Shown here in pieces: positions 6,727 to 14,130 of a stretch of 48,290 nucleotides of DNA. The DNA is from an uncultured Methylococcaceae bacterium (lineage in GTDB: Bacteria; Pseudomonadota; Gammaproteobacteria; Methylococcales; Methylococcaceae), in NCBI GenBank assembly GCA_903930145.1, contig CAIYXP010000279.1:1-48290 (forward strand). Direction: 5' to 3'. Within the stretch, counting starts at the first letter, position 1; the number at the start of each line of letters is the position of its first letter. Made by a program: the position numbers and the translations under genes. The notes beneath the pieces were generated by a model. That model was given only the letters and a program-made list of their open reading frames with translations, was not told where the DNA came from and did not search any database.

Positions 6727-7002
6727 GTGCAATCATTTAAACGCACAAATGACTTTGTCATGCAAAACGTCGGCGGTGAAAGCTTGCTTGTACCCATTGG
6801 TGCGCGAGTCGTCGATGTGAATGGCATCATCGTCCTGAATGACACAGCGCGTTGCGTGTGGGAACTGTTGGCCCAAGAGCGCTCCGTGGACGAACTGGCC
6901 TCCGCCGTCGCGGAAAAGTTTGACGTGGATTTTGCGAACGCCCGCGTGGATGTGCAAACGTTCTTGGATGAGATCGCACACCTACAGGCGCTGCAATCAT
7001 GA
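6727..7002 (+). CDS. PqqD-family peptide-binding protein (RRE)
   Basis: 91 residues starting at GTG. Family features are the early strand pair around SLLVPIGARVVDVNG, the LNDTARCVWELL helix start (LN-x-T-A-x-x-V-W), and the SVDELASAVAEKFDVD helix followed by a final helix DVQTFLDEIAHLQAL. PqqD-type RRE domains hold the leader peptide and present it to a radical SAM maturase. The stop overlaps the start of the radical SAM gene by 4 bp (ATGA), implying coupled translation and a working complex with it. Confidence 0.9.
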   Translation: MQSFKRTNDFVMQNVGGESLLVPIGARVVDVNGIIVLNDTARCVWELLAQERSVDELASAVAEKFDVDFANARVDVQTFLDEIAHLQALQS

Positions 7003-8081
7003 CCGCGCTACCTACGGACTATAGTTCGCTAATTCGCGAATTGCAGCACCGCGCCGCCTTAATTCGCCAACCAGTGAGCGGCGTGTTTGAATTGACCGAA
7101 CGCTGTAACCTGTCTTGTCAAATGTGTTATGTTCGCCATTCCGCCCGTGATCTTGCGCAACGTGCGAAGGAATTGTCCGCCGCGGAGTGGCTTAGGCTTG
7201 CGCACGATGCCGCTGACAACGGCATGGTTTTTTTGTTACTCACGGGCGGCGAAGTTTTTTTGCGCCCTGATTTCTTTGAGATTTACACGCCGCTCACGCG
7301 CATGGGTCTCATCCTGACGATTTTCACCAACGGAACGCTCATCACCGACAAGATAGCGCAACGCTTGGCGGAAGCCCCACCGAGTCTTACCGAAATCACG
7401 CTCTATGGCGCGACTGCCGCCACCTACGAAACCGTCACCGGTCTTGCCGGCAGTTACGCACGCTGCTGCGCTGGAATTGAAGCGCTCCTCAAACATCGCG
7501 TTCCGCTCGGGCTCAAAACGACTATCACTCGGCACAATGTCGGCGAATTGGAAGCGATGCAGCAGATGGCGCGCAATTGGGGGGTGTCGTTTGCGGGGGC
7601 TTGGATGCTGTCAAAACGGCGCGATGGCAATCATTCCGAGGTTGAAGACTGTCGCCTGTCCGCGCAAGAGTGTGTCAGCCTTGAAGCCACCGACCGCATA
7701 TCTGCCGACGAGTGGGTCGAAACCGCGTTCCGCGACTCATCCCTCAACAAAGATTCCAATTTCAACTGCCAAGCCGGTAAAACCGCATTTGTCATCAATT
7801 CTTCCGGCGAAATGAACCCTTGCCTGAGCTTGTCCCAACCTGCGGTGCGTCCACTCGATATCGGATTTCGCGCGGCATGGGAAGGCGTGCAGCGCTTTGT
7901 GGGCGACGCACCGCCACCCGTATCCACCTGCCGCACTTGCGACACGCGAAGCTATTGCCCGCGTTGTCCAGCATGGTCGGCTATGGAAACCGGCACATTG
8001 ACCGAGGCCGCGCCATATTTGTGCGATATTGCCCGATTGCGCAAGGAGCATTACGAGGGGATGCAGGGATTAGCGCCCTGA
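6999..8081 (+). CDS. Radical SAM/SPASM peptide maturase
   Basis: 360 residues. The radical SAM cluster motif is Cys36-x3-Cys40-x2-Cys43 (CNLSCQMC), followed by the SAM-binding LLTGGEVFLRPDF segment (GGE) and TIFTNGTLI. The C-terminal quarter carries a SPASM-like Cys array: NFNCQAG, MNPCLS, then CRTCDTRSYCPRC and a last Cys in YLCDIARLRK, which would bind auxiliary [4Fe-4S] clusters. The closest general type is the PqqE-like maturases. With the adjacent PqqD-like protein and the upstream 50-residue peptide ending CGC, the likely role is modification of that peptide. No exporter or protease is encoded next to it. Confidence 0.92.
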   Translation: MTALPTDYSSLIRELQHRAALIRQPVSGVFELTERCNLSCQMCYVRHSARDLAQRAKELSAAEWLRLAHDAADNGMVFLLLTGGEVFLRPDFFEIYTPLTRMGLILTIFTNGTLITDKIAQRLAEAPPSLTEITLYGATAATYETVTGLAGSYARCCAGIEALLKHRVPLGLKTTITRHNVGELEAMQQMARNWGVSFAGAWMLSKRRDGNHSEVEDCRLSAQECVSLEATDRISADEWVETAFRDSSLNKDSNFNCQAGKTAFVINSSGEMNPCLSLSQPAVRPLDIGFRAAWEGVQRFVGDAPPPVSTCRTCDTRSYCPRCPAWSAMETGTLTEAAPYLCDIARLRKEHYEGMQGLAP

Positions 8082-8341
8082 CAGCCAGTCCGGTTTAATT
8101 TTGCATCCGCAAAGCTCGGCTTATGCGGGCCTAGCGGGTTGGTGTCCAACGGCACAGAGGGAACAAGCCGGGACATTTGAACAGAAACTATAAGGGATCA
8201 CTTGCCTGATTCATTCTGGACGGGGGAGGAGTCTTGAGATTCCAGATGGATACCCGTACATTTTTTCGGCTGAATCTTGAACCTGAAAAATGCTCTAATG
8301 TTTGTTGCTGTACCGCCCCCATGTTCATAAGGCAACATTCT
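8082..8341. other. Gene-free stretch after the radical SAM gene
   Basis: No convincing coding sequence on either strand and no transporter gene for the peptide. A run ATTTTTTC and short GC-rich pairs near 8105-8130 (GCATCCGCAAAGC against GCTTATGCGG) might serve as transcript end, but the fit is weak. Confidence 0.4.
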
Positions 8342-8359
8342 CTGTGCGCTGTCGAACAG
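8342..8359 (+). promoter_or_regulatory. Palindromic operator CTGTGCG-N4-CGAACAG
   Basis: An 18-bp near-perfect palindrome lying 94-111 bp before the secreted His/Asn-rich protein gene. Near-identical sites occur at 14080-14097 and 16099-16116, also about 90-135 bp upstream of genes for exported proteins, with a weaker one at 25355-25372. It is probably a binding site for a dimeric activator or repressor; the protein is not known from the sequence. Confidence 0.6.
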
Positions 8360-8452
8360 ACACGCCAAGGAAAATACGCCACTCTAGCCACTTGAATCCA
8401 TGCGTCCGACGATGTGTCCTAGGCGCAGAGTTGAATTCTGTGGAGACATGAC

Positions 8453-8800
8453 ATGAAGAAAAATAGCGCTCTTGTTTGGCAATTCAAGTCTATCATCAGA
8501 ATGCCCATGCTGGCATTCTTAGTGGCCTTAGTGATCAGCGCCATGACCATGACACCAGCCCTTGCCGATAACCACGGCAACCATCAAGGAAAGGGCAATA
8601 GCGGCAATAAAAACTGGAACAATGGCAATAACGGTAAGCACAAAGCGAAGGGGCACTATAAACAAGATCAGCGATACCGGTATCAGCCGCCTAATGTTTA
8701 TCAACAACCCCCACATACCCACAGTAATAACTACCCGCCGCCACCCGTGATTTATCCCTTGAATCCCCCCTCGGGCATCAATTTGGTTTTCCCGCATTAA
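8453..8800 (+). CDS. Secreted Asn/Gly/His-rich protein
   Basis: 115 residues. The N-terminus has a long signal peptide with a hydrophobic core and a likely cleavage after TPALA (about residue 38). The mature part has a DNHGNHQGKGNSGNKNWN low-complexity segment, then a Tyr/Gln/Pro-rich part (YRYQPPNVYQQPPHTH) and a Pro-rich tail. No domain is recognised. Proteins of this composition occur in periplasm or matrix and may bind metals through His and Asn, which is inference. A GGAG ribosome site precedes the ATG, and the palindromic operator at 8342-8359 lies upstream. Confidence 0.75.
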   Translation: MKKNSALVWQFKSIIRMPMLAFLVALVISAMTMTPALADNHGNHQGKGNSGNKNWNNGNNGKHKAKGHYKQDQRYRYQPPNVYQQPPHTHSNNYPPPPVIYPLNPPSGINLVFPH

Positions 8801-8837
8801 CACGATTTTTAGCTGTGCTAGTTCCTAGGCTCTAGCT

Positions 8838-9027
8838 TCACTGCCATTAGGTTAAGAACGGGTTAACTCGTCATTTCGGCATGGATGCCAAAATCCAGCG
8901 TCCATGGATGGCAAGCTATAATCAGCCTGAAACGCTTAATCAAGCACTTATGCCAACTGATAGTTACCGTCCATGGCCTGGATACCGGCATCCATGCCGG
9001 TATGACGGCTTAACTTAATGGCAGTGA
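8838..9027. repeat. 190-bp inverted-repeat element, gene-less relative of the GIY-YIG flanks
   Basis: The outer arms TCACTGCCATTAGGTTAAG (8838-8856) and its reverse complement (9009-9027, one mismatch) enclose two inverted copies of the 44-bp repeat, at 8870-8913 and 8963-9006. The right copy begins GTTACCGTCCATGGCC and ends CCGGTATGAC. The whole can fold back on itself. It occupies most of the gene-free stretch 8801-9298; the remainder (9028-9298) holds short self-complementary AGCTTGGGAAC pieces but no gene. Confidence 0.75.
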
Positions 9028-9298
9028 GGCTCTAGCTTGGGAACCCGGTCTTAGAAGCTCCTACTTCTTCCGCTTACAACACGAAAGCCGCTCGATTTCC
9101 AGAAGTCGCTAACATATCCTTAATCTAGCTTGCGAGAATCTGGTAACATGCAACAAAACTGGAGCTTCAACATCTAGCCTTCCAAGCAATTGGATTCCAA
9201 GTGTTAGGGTTCCCAAGCTGAAGCTTGGGAACTAGCAATCAGTTGAGTTTCTTTCATTTTCTTTTGATCGAAGCGAAAAATCGCTAGGACAAACCATC

Positions 9299-10150
9299 AT
9301 GATCCCATTTTCCAAACAGACATTGGCATCTAATTTTTTGCTGGCTTTGGTGACAACGGCGATGCTGACAGCTTGCGCCGGTCATAAGGTACATGACAAA
9401 CCAGCCCAAGCCATGTCTGGCAAAGACTCGCAGGTTGGCTATCTGCCTGCCAGCGCACTGCCAGACAGTTACCAACTACTGCCGCCGCCGCCAGCCGCCG
9501 ATTCTGCCGCTTTCGCCCTAGACCAAAAGTTCAGCAAAAATAGCTTGGCATTGCGTGATACCCCGGCGTGGGCGCTGGCCAAATTGGATGCCGATTATTC
9601 GTTTCCGCAAGGGGCAGATACCTTTTCCTGCGCTTTGAATGCCCCGGTCACCGAACAGGATACGCCCCATCTTTATACCCTGTTGAGCCGCTCAGTGATC
9701 GACGCGAAAGAATCGGCTAAAGCCGCCAAGGAACATTATCACCGCCTCCGTCCGTTCTTAATCAATAATGAACCGATTTGCACCCCGGAGGATAGGCCAA
9801 GGTTGGAGAAAAGCGGGTCTTATCCGTCCTCGCATAATGCCATAGGCATGGCTTGGGCGTTGATCCTCGCCGAGGTTTCACCCGATCAGGCCAATGCGAT
9901 CTTGGCGAGAGGTCAGGCGTATGGAATGAGCCGCATCGTCTGCAACGTGCATTGGTATAGCGACACCCTGCAAGGCCGGTTTTTAGGGGCTTACACCGTC
10001 GCCCTCCTACATTCGGATGCGAATTTCCTCAAGGATGTGGAAGCGGCCAAAGCCGAACTTAAAGCGGTTCGCGCCAAAGGCTTGAAACCCAAACGCGATT
10101 GCCAAGCTGAGAAGGCGGGGATGGAATTGCAGCAATCATTGTATCGCTGA
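9299..10150 (+). CDS. Class A nonspecific acid phosphatase, lipoprotein (PAP2 family)
   Basis: 283 residues. A lipoprotein signal peptide ends at LTAC with Cys26, so the enzyme is likely anchored to the outer or inner membrane facing the periplasm. The catalytic signature of class A acid phosphatases is present: K-x6-R-P in KEHYHRLRP, then GSYPSSHNA (Ser in place of the usual Gly of PSGH), then S-R-x5-H-x3-D in SRIVCNVHWYSD. It should release phosphate from organic phosphoesters. The Gly-to-Ser change is next to, not at, the catalytic His. It is monocistronic, behind the repeat element at 8838-9027. Confidence 0.9.
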   Translation: MIPFSKQTLASNFLLALVTTAMLTACAGHKVHDKPAQAMSGKDSQVGYLPASALPDSYQLLPPPPAADSAAFALDQKFSKNSLALRDTPAWALAKLDADYSFPQGADTFSCALNAPVTEQDTPHLYTLLSRSVIDAKESAKAAKEHYHRLRPFLINNEPICTPEDRPRLEKSGSYPSSHNAIGMAWALILAEVSPDQANAILARGQAYGMSRIVCNVHWYSDTLQGRFLGAYTVALLHSDANFLKDVEAAKAELKAVRAKGLKPKRDCQAEKAGMELQQSLYR

Positions 10151-10192
10151 CGGGTTCAGCAATTCTCATTATGAGGCAAAACGTTGATGTAT

Positions 10193-10290
10193 AAACCGTC
10201 ATTCCTGCCGGGAAGCAGGACAAATCGGCAGGACAGCCGATTTGCTTAGGCCAGACGCCCATAGGGTTCGGGACAGGGTTGTCCCGAATG
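10193..10290. repeat. REP-like palindromes after the acid phosphatase gene
   Basis: Begins CGTCATTCCTGCCGGGAAGCAGG and contains two further short hairpins, AAATCGGC...GCCGATTT and CGGGACAGGGTTGTCCCG. It may also end transcription of the acid phosphatase gene and of the convergent gene at 10323. Confidence 0.6.
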
Positions 10291-10322
10291 CATCCAGTCA
10301 ACAATATTGTCCCAGTTCTGGC

Positions 10323-10607
10323 TTATTCTTCTTCTTTATCTGTTTGCTCCACCAACAATCGCTCATAGATGCTACGAGCCTCATGGGGCATGTCTGCCTG
10401 TTCATATTCTTCGGCAATCTCCAGCAGTCGGCAGCGAGCTTCCTGCCCCTCAAAGGAATCGGCATTGCGTTCGGCCAACTCGTAATACATTTCAATGGCT
10501 TGGTGCGGTGAATCGCTACGGCGATAATTATCTGCCATCTCAAGCAAGTGACTGAGCAGTGGCAGGACGACCTCGGCTTCGTTGTTGACTTCGTATACGG
10601 CGCTCAT
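10323..10607 (-). CDS. Small TPR-like helical protein
   Basis: 94 acidic residues arranged as helix pairs of TPR type: LLEMADNYRRSDSPHQAIEMYYELAERNAD, then GQEARCRLLEIAEEYEQADMPHEARSIYERLL, read here as approximate segments at residues 20-50 and 54-86. A GAGG ribosome site precedes the ATG. No partner gene is close, since the MITE at 10791-10968 and a gene-free stretch separate it from the oleate hydratase gene. Probable cytoplasmic adaptor of unknown role. Confidence 0.75.
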   Translation of the reverse strand: MSAVYEVNNEAEVVLPLLSHLLEMADNYRRSDSPHQAIEMYYELAERNADSFEGQEARCRLLEIAEEYEQADMPHEARSIYERLLVEQTDKEEE

Positions 10608-10790
10608 GGATTTTCCTCTTATAGTGGGTTATGTGTGGCCCCTGCAATACCTACTCAATTGGGCCATCTGCTACTGGGTCCTAAGCAATTATCCGCTGTG
10701 ATGTACATTGCCTTGTCGACCGTTAACACTGACTGCTTCAAGCATACAGAAAGCGCTCATTATTGTCGGTGCGCTGCCGCACTGACGGTG

Positions 10791-10968
10791 CATAGGTATC
10801 TACACAAGTCCCTCCCCCCTTGGGGAGGGATTTAGGGAGAGGGGTACTGGGTTGATTATAAATAGCTTGTCGTCTCATCAACCATCCCGAAACCCTCTCC
10901 CCCGGCCCCTCCCCCTGCGAGGGGGAGGGGAGTAAAACCATAGTTTGCAAGTTGTGTAGATACCTATG
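10791..10968. mobile_element. 178-bp MITE with 17-bp terminal inverted repeats and 9-bp target duplication
   Basis: Ends are CATAGGTATCTACACAA (10791-10807) and its exact reverse complement (10952-10968). CTGACGGTG occurs immediately outside both ends (10782-10790 and 10969-10977), a 9-bp target-site duplication. The interior is C/G-rich with inner palindromes and no reading frame for a transposase, so it must move in trans. A second copy starts at 48136. It occupies most of the gene-free stretch 10608-10996, in which I see nothing else. Confidence 0.9.
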
Positions 10969-10996
10969 CTGACGGTGAAGGGTGGGTAACGCTAAC

Positions 10997-12622
10997 TCAA
11001 TGGTGCATGGTGGTCAGTGCGTTGAATAGCACGCCGACATCGTGATGCCCCTTGAACACGGGCGGAATCACCTTATCGATGCCAAGCAACGCATAAACAG
11101 CCATTTGCGCCGATCTGACAGAATATTCAACGGTGAACACCACATCATCCGGGATTTCGCAAAACTGTCCGATAAATGCAAAATTCTTGGCTCCAGGCGG
11201 GACGACATCGGGCCGGTCGCCTTTGACCCTAGGCATGAATTGGCTGGTGATGAACGGCATCATGCAGGGAATGCAGATGGCGGCATCGATAATGGGCTGC
11301 GCCTTGTCGCCCAGTTTGAGATGTTGGAACAATTCCTGCAAAATCTCCTCGCCCGTGCATTCGGACATCGGTTTGTTGACGAAATCGCCTATCCTGTCAG
11401 GAAATAGGCCATAACCCCAAAATACGAAGACATTCTCCGGTTGATTGATGAAGTGCGGCTGATGCGCCAGAACGACGCTCATGAACCAGTTCGAATCGAC
11501 TATGGTGACCAAGCCGCCAGTACCCGCCTCATTGCCAGTGAATGCTTCCATGAAGTCGAAGAAGGCTGATCCTTTGAGTGTCACGGTGAACGACTGCCAC
11601 TTGGTCCGTCCGATGTGGCCGTCAAACACGGCAGGGTGTCCGAAGCCGGGTCTGCCATTGGCAATGTCTTCCCACAGTCCCCATGCTCCGCCTGATGATT
11701 TAGAATTCATGGTGGCGGGTGATGTCATGGAACCTAGGCTGGCACCCTCTGTCATGCATCCCAAGGTGACGAACACTCGATCTTCCGGGGCAACGGCTAA
11801 GGCTTTACGTTCGCCCTCGCAGGTGTAACGGATGCTTGTCACCACCTGTTCATTAGGGCTCATGTCAAAATCAAGCCCCGTGACCACGGTATTCATCGAG
11901 AAGTTCACCCCCTCCCCCTTAAGCCAGGTCACGAGGGGCAGTATCATCGAATCAAACTGATTATAAGGTGTGCGCCAAACCCCGCCCATTTTATTGAAGT
12001 CGGGGAATAATTGAATGAACCGCAACAGATAGCGTTTGAGTTCGACCGCGCTATGCCAAGCTTGGAATGCGAACATTGTCGACCACATCAGCCAGAAGCT
12101 ATTTTCGAAAAATGTCGGCGAGAACCAGTCGTCGATGCGCTTGTTGGCAAGCGAGTCTTCCGAATGGATAATGAGTGCGAGCAAATCCAAACGATCCTTT
12201 TCACTCAGTCCAAAAGAGGAAACATCGACTTTTCTGCCATTTTTTAGCAATCGGCAGCGGGATGACGTGACATATTTTTGGCTAAATTCAACAATTTCTT
12301 CGGTGACGCTTTTGATTGGGTCGGTTAACGAGGGAATGCTGGCAAATAGGCCGAAGGTGCAGGCGTAATGCTCTTCGAGCATCCGCCCGCCCCGAATGAC
12401 ATAACCTTTTTCCGCTGAGCCGGACCCGTCCATACTTCCGCCAGAAACATCCAGTTCCTCGAAAATATGAATGGACTCCCCGGCGATAAGACCGTCCCTG
12501 ATCAGGAAAGCCGCGCCGGCTAGCGAAGCGATTCCGCCACCGACGAAATAAGCTTGGGCAAGTTGTGGCGTTTTAGACTCGGGCAAAATGTCGGTTGTAT
12601 TGATTGGGTGTGTAAGTGCCAT
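10997..12622 (-). CDS. ohyA: Oleate hydratase, FAD-dependent
   Basis: 541 residues, usual length for oleate hydratases, which add water to the cis-9 double bond of unsaturated fatty acids to give 10-hydroxy acids. The N-terminal FAD-binding Rossmann segment is AYFVGGGIASLAGAAFLIRDG, followed by ELDVSGGSMDGSG and the catalytic-region KGYVIRGGRMLEEHYAC, a hallmark of the family. Later segments HQPHFINQPENVFVFWGYGLFPDRIGD and FAFIGQFCEIPDDVVFTVEYSVR (approximate regions) also match. It follows a membrane-protein gene by 30 bp on the same strand, so the pair is probably one operon concerned with fatty acid detoxification or membrane lipids. Confidence 0.95.
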   Translation of the reverse strand: MALTHPINTTDILPESKTPQLAQAYFVGGGIASLAGAAFLIRDGLIAGESIHIFEELDVSGGSMDGSGSAEKGYVIRGGRMLEEHYACTFGLFASIPSLTDPIKSVTEEIVEFSQKYVTSSRCRLLKNGRKVDVSSFGLSEKDRLDLLALIIHSEDSLANKRIDDWFSPTFFENSFWLMWSTMFAFQAWHSAVELKRYLLRFIQLFPDFNKMGGVWRTPYNQFDSMILPLVTWLKGEGVNFSMNTVVTGLDFDMSPNEQVVTSIRYTCEGERKALAVAPEDRVFVTLGCMTEGASLGSMTSPATMNSKSSGGAWGLWEDIANGRPGFGHPAVFDGHIGRTKWQSFTVTLKGSAFFDFMEAFTGNEAGTGGLVTIVDSNWFMSVVLAHQPHFINQPENVFVFWGYGLFPDRIGDFVNKPMSECTGEEILQELFQHLKLGDKAQPIIDAAICIPCMMPFITSQFMPRVKGDRPDVVPPGAKNFAFIGQFCEIPDDVVFTVEYSVRSAQMAVYALLGIDKVIPPVFKGHHDVGVLFNALTTMHH

Positions 12623-12652
12623 GGTAAAACCTCTGGTTTGAAGATGTGTAAC

Positions 12653-13201
12653 TCAGCTTAGGCGTTCTATTGCCTTGCCACCATGCCGAAGCGATTGGGC
12701 ATGCCCATTCACGCCAAAAAACCCGAATACGATGACCCCCAAGGCAAAGATGCCTGCCTGGGCTAATTGCAAGCCATAGGGTATTGGGTTAACGCTGAGC
12801 AGTAATGCCAATACTACGAGCGACGGCACCAAGCCGAATACAATAATCAGCGCAATAATGAATACTGGCTGTTCCGCGCCGGTGGGTTTAGTATGGGCAA
12901 AGCCAGAAACGACTTTAATGATGGTTTGGCCGAATAATACAGCCGAGCCAAATGATAGTTCCGGCGATTCAATGATGGCGAACAGTGACCGGCCAACACT
13001 CACATCGACGATGGAAATGACCACCAAGGGGAGGACGATGAACAGCAAATCGCCCAATATGGCATACATTGCGGCTTTTCGATGAATCTTATGAGGATCA
13101 TCAAGGTTACTCACTACGGATGCGGGTGGGTCTTTAGTCAATTCGACGATGCCTTTTTGGATACTCAAAACCAGTGCAAAAAAGACCGGATGGCAAGCCA
13201 T
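12653..13201 (-). CDS. Unknown membrane protein, four predicted TM segments
   Basis: Up to 182 residues with four strongly hydrophobic stretches: AILGDLLFIVLPLVVISIVD, LFGQTIIKVVSGF, VFIIALIIVFGLVPSLVVLAL and AGIFALGVIVFGFFG. Family not recognised. The first ATG at 13201 lies inside a minus-strand transcription terminator (13178-13205), so the true start is probably further in; TTG at 13141 with AAAGG before it (giving LTKDPPASVV) is a better candidate. It is 30 bp upstream of the oleate hydratase gene and likely co-transcribed with it. Confidence 0.65.
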   Translation of the reverse strand: MACHPVFFALVLSIQKGIVELTKDPPASVVSNLDDPHKIHRKAAMYAILGDLLFIVLPLVVISIVDVSVGRSLFAIIESPELSFGSAVLFGQTIIKVVSGFAHTKPTGAEQPVFIIALIIVFGLVPSLVVLALLLSVNPIPYGLQLAQAGIFALGVIVFGFFGVNGHAQSLRHGGKAIERLS

Positions 13202-13205
13202 CCGG
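13178..13205 (-). terminator. Intrinsic terminator of the PEP-CTERM gene
   Basis: On the minus strand: CCGGATGG, loop CTTG, CCATCCGG, then TCTTTTTT. It ends the transcript of the upstream PEP-CTERM gene (13308-13961) and argues against the 13201 start of the following gene. Confidence 0.88.
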
Positions 13206-13307
13206 TTAACTTAGGCAGAGCAGGAAAAACTTTGAATCTAAAATACTGTTAATGGTGAAACCCATCGCTATCCGGGAATATGTGCGATGCGCAAGCTTCC
13301 ATGATTT

Positions 13308-13961
13308 TTAGTTAGCAGCGGCAGGCTTAGCCGACAAACGCCGACGGTTGGCGGCCATGGCAAAAAGGCCAATTCCGAATAGGGCTAGGCTGGTAGGTTC
13401 AGGAATGTCCACGGTAAAGCCAGGAGAAGCAAACGTGCCACTCGCGGAAATAGACTCTTGAGTTTGCGTGAAGCTCCTTGTGAAACTCCAACGAAGAGCG
13501 GCATCTGACTCAGTACAGAAGTTAATGCCAGTTGGCGTTGCACAGCCACCCCCTTGAGTTCCCAACGTGATGCCAGGTTTGATAATGCCACGGGTATACA
13601 CATCCAGAAAGTTGGTTCTCTGGGTAATGATGATCAGTTGAGATGCTACATAGGTTCCGATGTTTGCTGGCCCGGTAATGTTAAAAGATGACATATTGGT
13701 AATATCCAATGGACCGGCAAGGGTAAAAAGAGTGTCTTGCGGTATTGGCGAAAAATCGCCATTATTGAGACCATATTTAGGATTTACAACAGTTATCACA
13801 CCGGGTGCGCTTAGATCTACCCCTGTTATGGTTGCCCCAGTGGCACCAATTGATGAGGTACCATTTAAATTCACAAGCGCTGCTTGTGAATTGGCTGCGA
13901 ATACGCAACTGCCTAGTGCTAAGCCTGTGAGTATCAATGTTTTTATAACGTGAGCCTTCAT
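13308..13961 (-). CDS. PEP-CTERM sorting-signal protein
   Basis: About 217 residues from the ATG at 13961. A signal peptide runs to ANSQA. The C-terminus is a classic PEP-CTERM tripartite signal: DIPEPTSLALFGIGLFAM followed by the basic cluster NRRR, recognised by exosortase EpsH-type enzymes that process proteins destined for the cell surface or matrix. The middle is rich in beta-like Thr/Gly/Ile segments and contains a Cys pair in GGCATPTGINFC. The palindromic operator at 14080-14097 lies about 120 bp upstream. No exosortase gene is in the window. Confidence 0.9.
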   Translation of the reverse strand: MKAHVIKTLILTGLALGSCVFAANSQAALVNLNGTSSIGATGATITGVDLSAPGVITVVNPKYGLNNGDFSPIPQDTLFTLAGPLDITNMSSFNITGPANIGTYVASQLIIITQRTNFLDVYTRGIIKPGITLGTQGGGCATPTGINFCTESDAALRWSFTRSFTQTQESISASGTFASPGFTVDIPEPTSLALFGIGLFAMAANRRRLSAKPAAAN

Positions 13962-14079
13962 AGAATTATCCTGATTAGATGGTAGGGAAGGGATTAAAGC
14001 CGCTAACTTTGGATTCATTCTGTCGTTTCCATAACTTGGGCTGGCTTTAGAGTAATGTAGGGAAAATGGTTATGGCTGT

Positions 14080-14097
14080 CTGTTCGATACCGCACAT
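14080..14097 (-). promoter_or_regulatory. Palindromic operator upstream of the PEP-CTERM gene
   Basis: On the minus strand ATGTGCG-GTAT-CGAACAG, matching the site at 16099-16116 in 17 of 18 positions and resembling that at 8342-8359. It lies 119-136 bp upstream of the start of the PEP-CTERM gene. Confidence 0.6.
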
Positions 14098-14130
14098 TGA
14101 CTGTGTATGCTTGGAAGCAAGACACATTGC

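Noticed and set aside
8188-8391. Minus-strand reading frame in the gap after the radical SAM gene
   Set aside because: Poor composition, no ribosome site, and it covers the palindromic operator.
8342-8452. Sigma-54 promoter between the palindromic operator and the secreted-protein gene
   Set aside because: The nearest GG...GC-like pair (around TAGGCGCAGAGTTGAA) lacks correct spacing and the GC, so no sigma-54 call is made.
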